NCBI GenBank assembly: GCA_946186175.1
Contig: CAMHMG010000171.1
Location: 1 to 6,559, forward strand
Direction: 5' to 3'
Source: an uncultured Clostridia bacterium
GTDB taxonomy: Bacteria; Bacillota; Clostridia; Lachnospirales; Lachnospiraceae
DNA: 6,559 nucleotides
A program made the position numbers and the translations under genes. Position 1 is the stretch's first letter; every line of letters begins with the position of its first letter. Below the pieces are notes generated by a model. The model did not search any database. It worked only from the letters and a program-made list of their open reading frames with translations, and had not been told where the DNA came from. Positions 6,492 to 6,559 of this stretch are shown here, piece by piece.

Positions 6492-6520
6492 ATTTTACCA
6501 AAAATATGCAAATTGCACAA
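6492..6520 (-). promoter_or_regulatory. Extended -10 housekeeping promoter for glgP
   Basis: The -10 is TAAAAT (6497-6492), preceded by TGG (TGn extended -10). TTGTGC (6520-6515) lies 17 nt upstream and matches only the TTG of the -35, as is usual for extended -10 promoters. Transcription would start near 6485, giving a leader of about 35 nt. A short dyad, TGCAA-A-TTGCA (6507-6517), overlaps the -35 and spacer and could be an operator. The 6521-6559 stretch shows nothing else I can name. Confidence 0.6.
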
Positions 6521-6559
6521 GCATTTCTTTATCTAATCTGTATTTGCTTTGCATTATCT

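Overview
The window looks like chromosomal DNA of a low-to-moderate-GC, Gram-positive anaerobe in the Clostridia, most probably the Lachnospiraceae. The reasons are the glycogen phosphorylase sequence type, the AGGAGG-type ribosome binding sites, a Lachnospiraceae-style YkuD L,D-transpeptidase with an SAGCVRL active site, and a spoIID/spoIIQ-type gene pair. The family assignment comes from recognition, not from a database search.

All four genes lie on the minus strand, so the reading order runs from high to low coordinates. First is glgP (6450-3976), a full-length glycogen phosphorylase with its own extended -10 promoter and a strong SD. After a 125-nt gap that holds candidate promoters and a GC-rich hairpin with a U-tract come three envelope genes: a divergent SpoIID-family protein (3850-2660), an L,D-transpeptidase with Ig-like C-terminal domains (2576-1116), and a SpoIIQ-like membrane protein with a degenerate LytM/M23 domain (995-48). 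A clear intrinsic terminator (35-1) closes the run.

SpoIID and SpoIIQ are, from other Firmicutes, peptidoglycan-remodelling and channel proteins of endospore engulfment. SpoIID acts from the mother cell. SpoIIQ is made in the forespore and docks with SpoIIIAH. Here a cross-linking enzyme sits between the two. Both flanking proteins have lost residues expected at their active sites, whereas the L,D-transpeptidase keeps its catalytic His and Cys. A good match to a sigma-G-type promoter (TGAATA, 16 nt, CATATTA) lies directly upstream of the spoIIQ-like gene, which supports a sporulation role and separate forespore transcription.

The most unusual regulatory features are two hairpins. One, in front of spoIID, has the SD as its 3' arm and an anti-SD-like CCTCCTCC as its 5' arm, followed by six T residues. 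It therefore looks like both a glgP terminator and a gate on spoIID translation. The other is a perfect 17-bp inverted repeat between spoIID and the transpeptidase gene, 8 nt upstream of that gene's SD. I found no RNA genes, CRISPR arrays or mobile elements. No intergenic stretch exceeds 300 bases.
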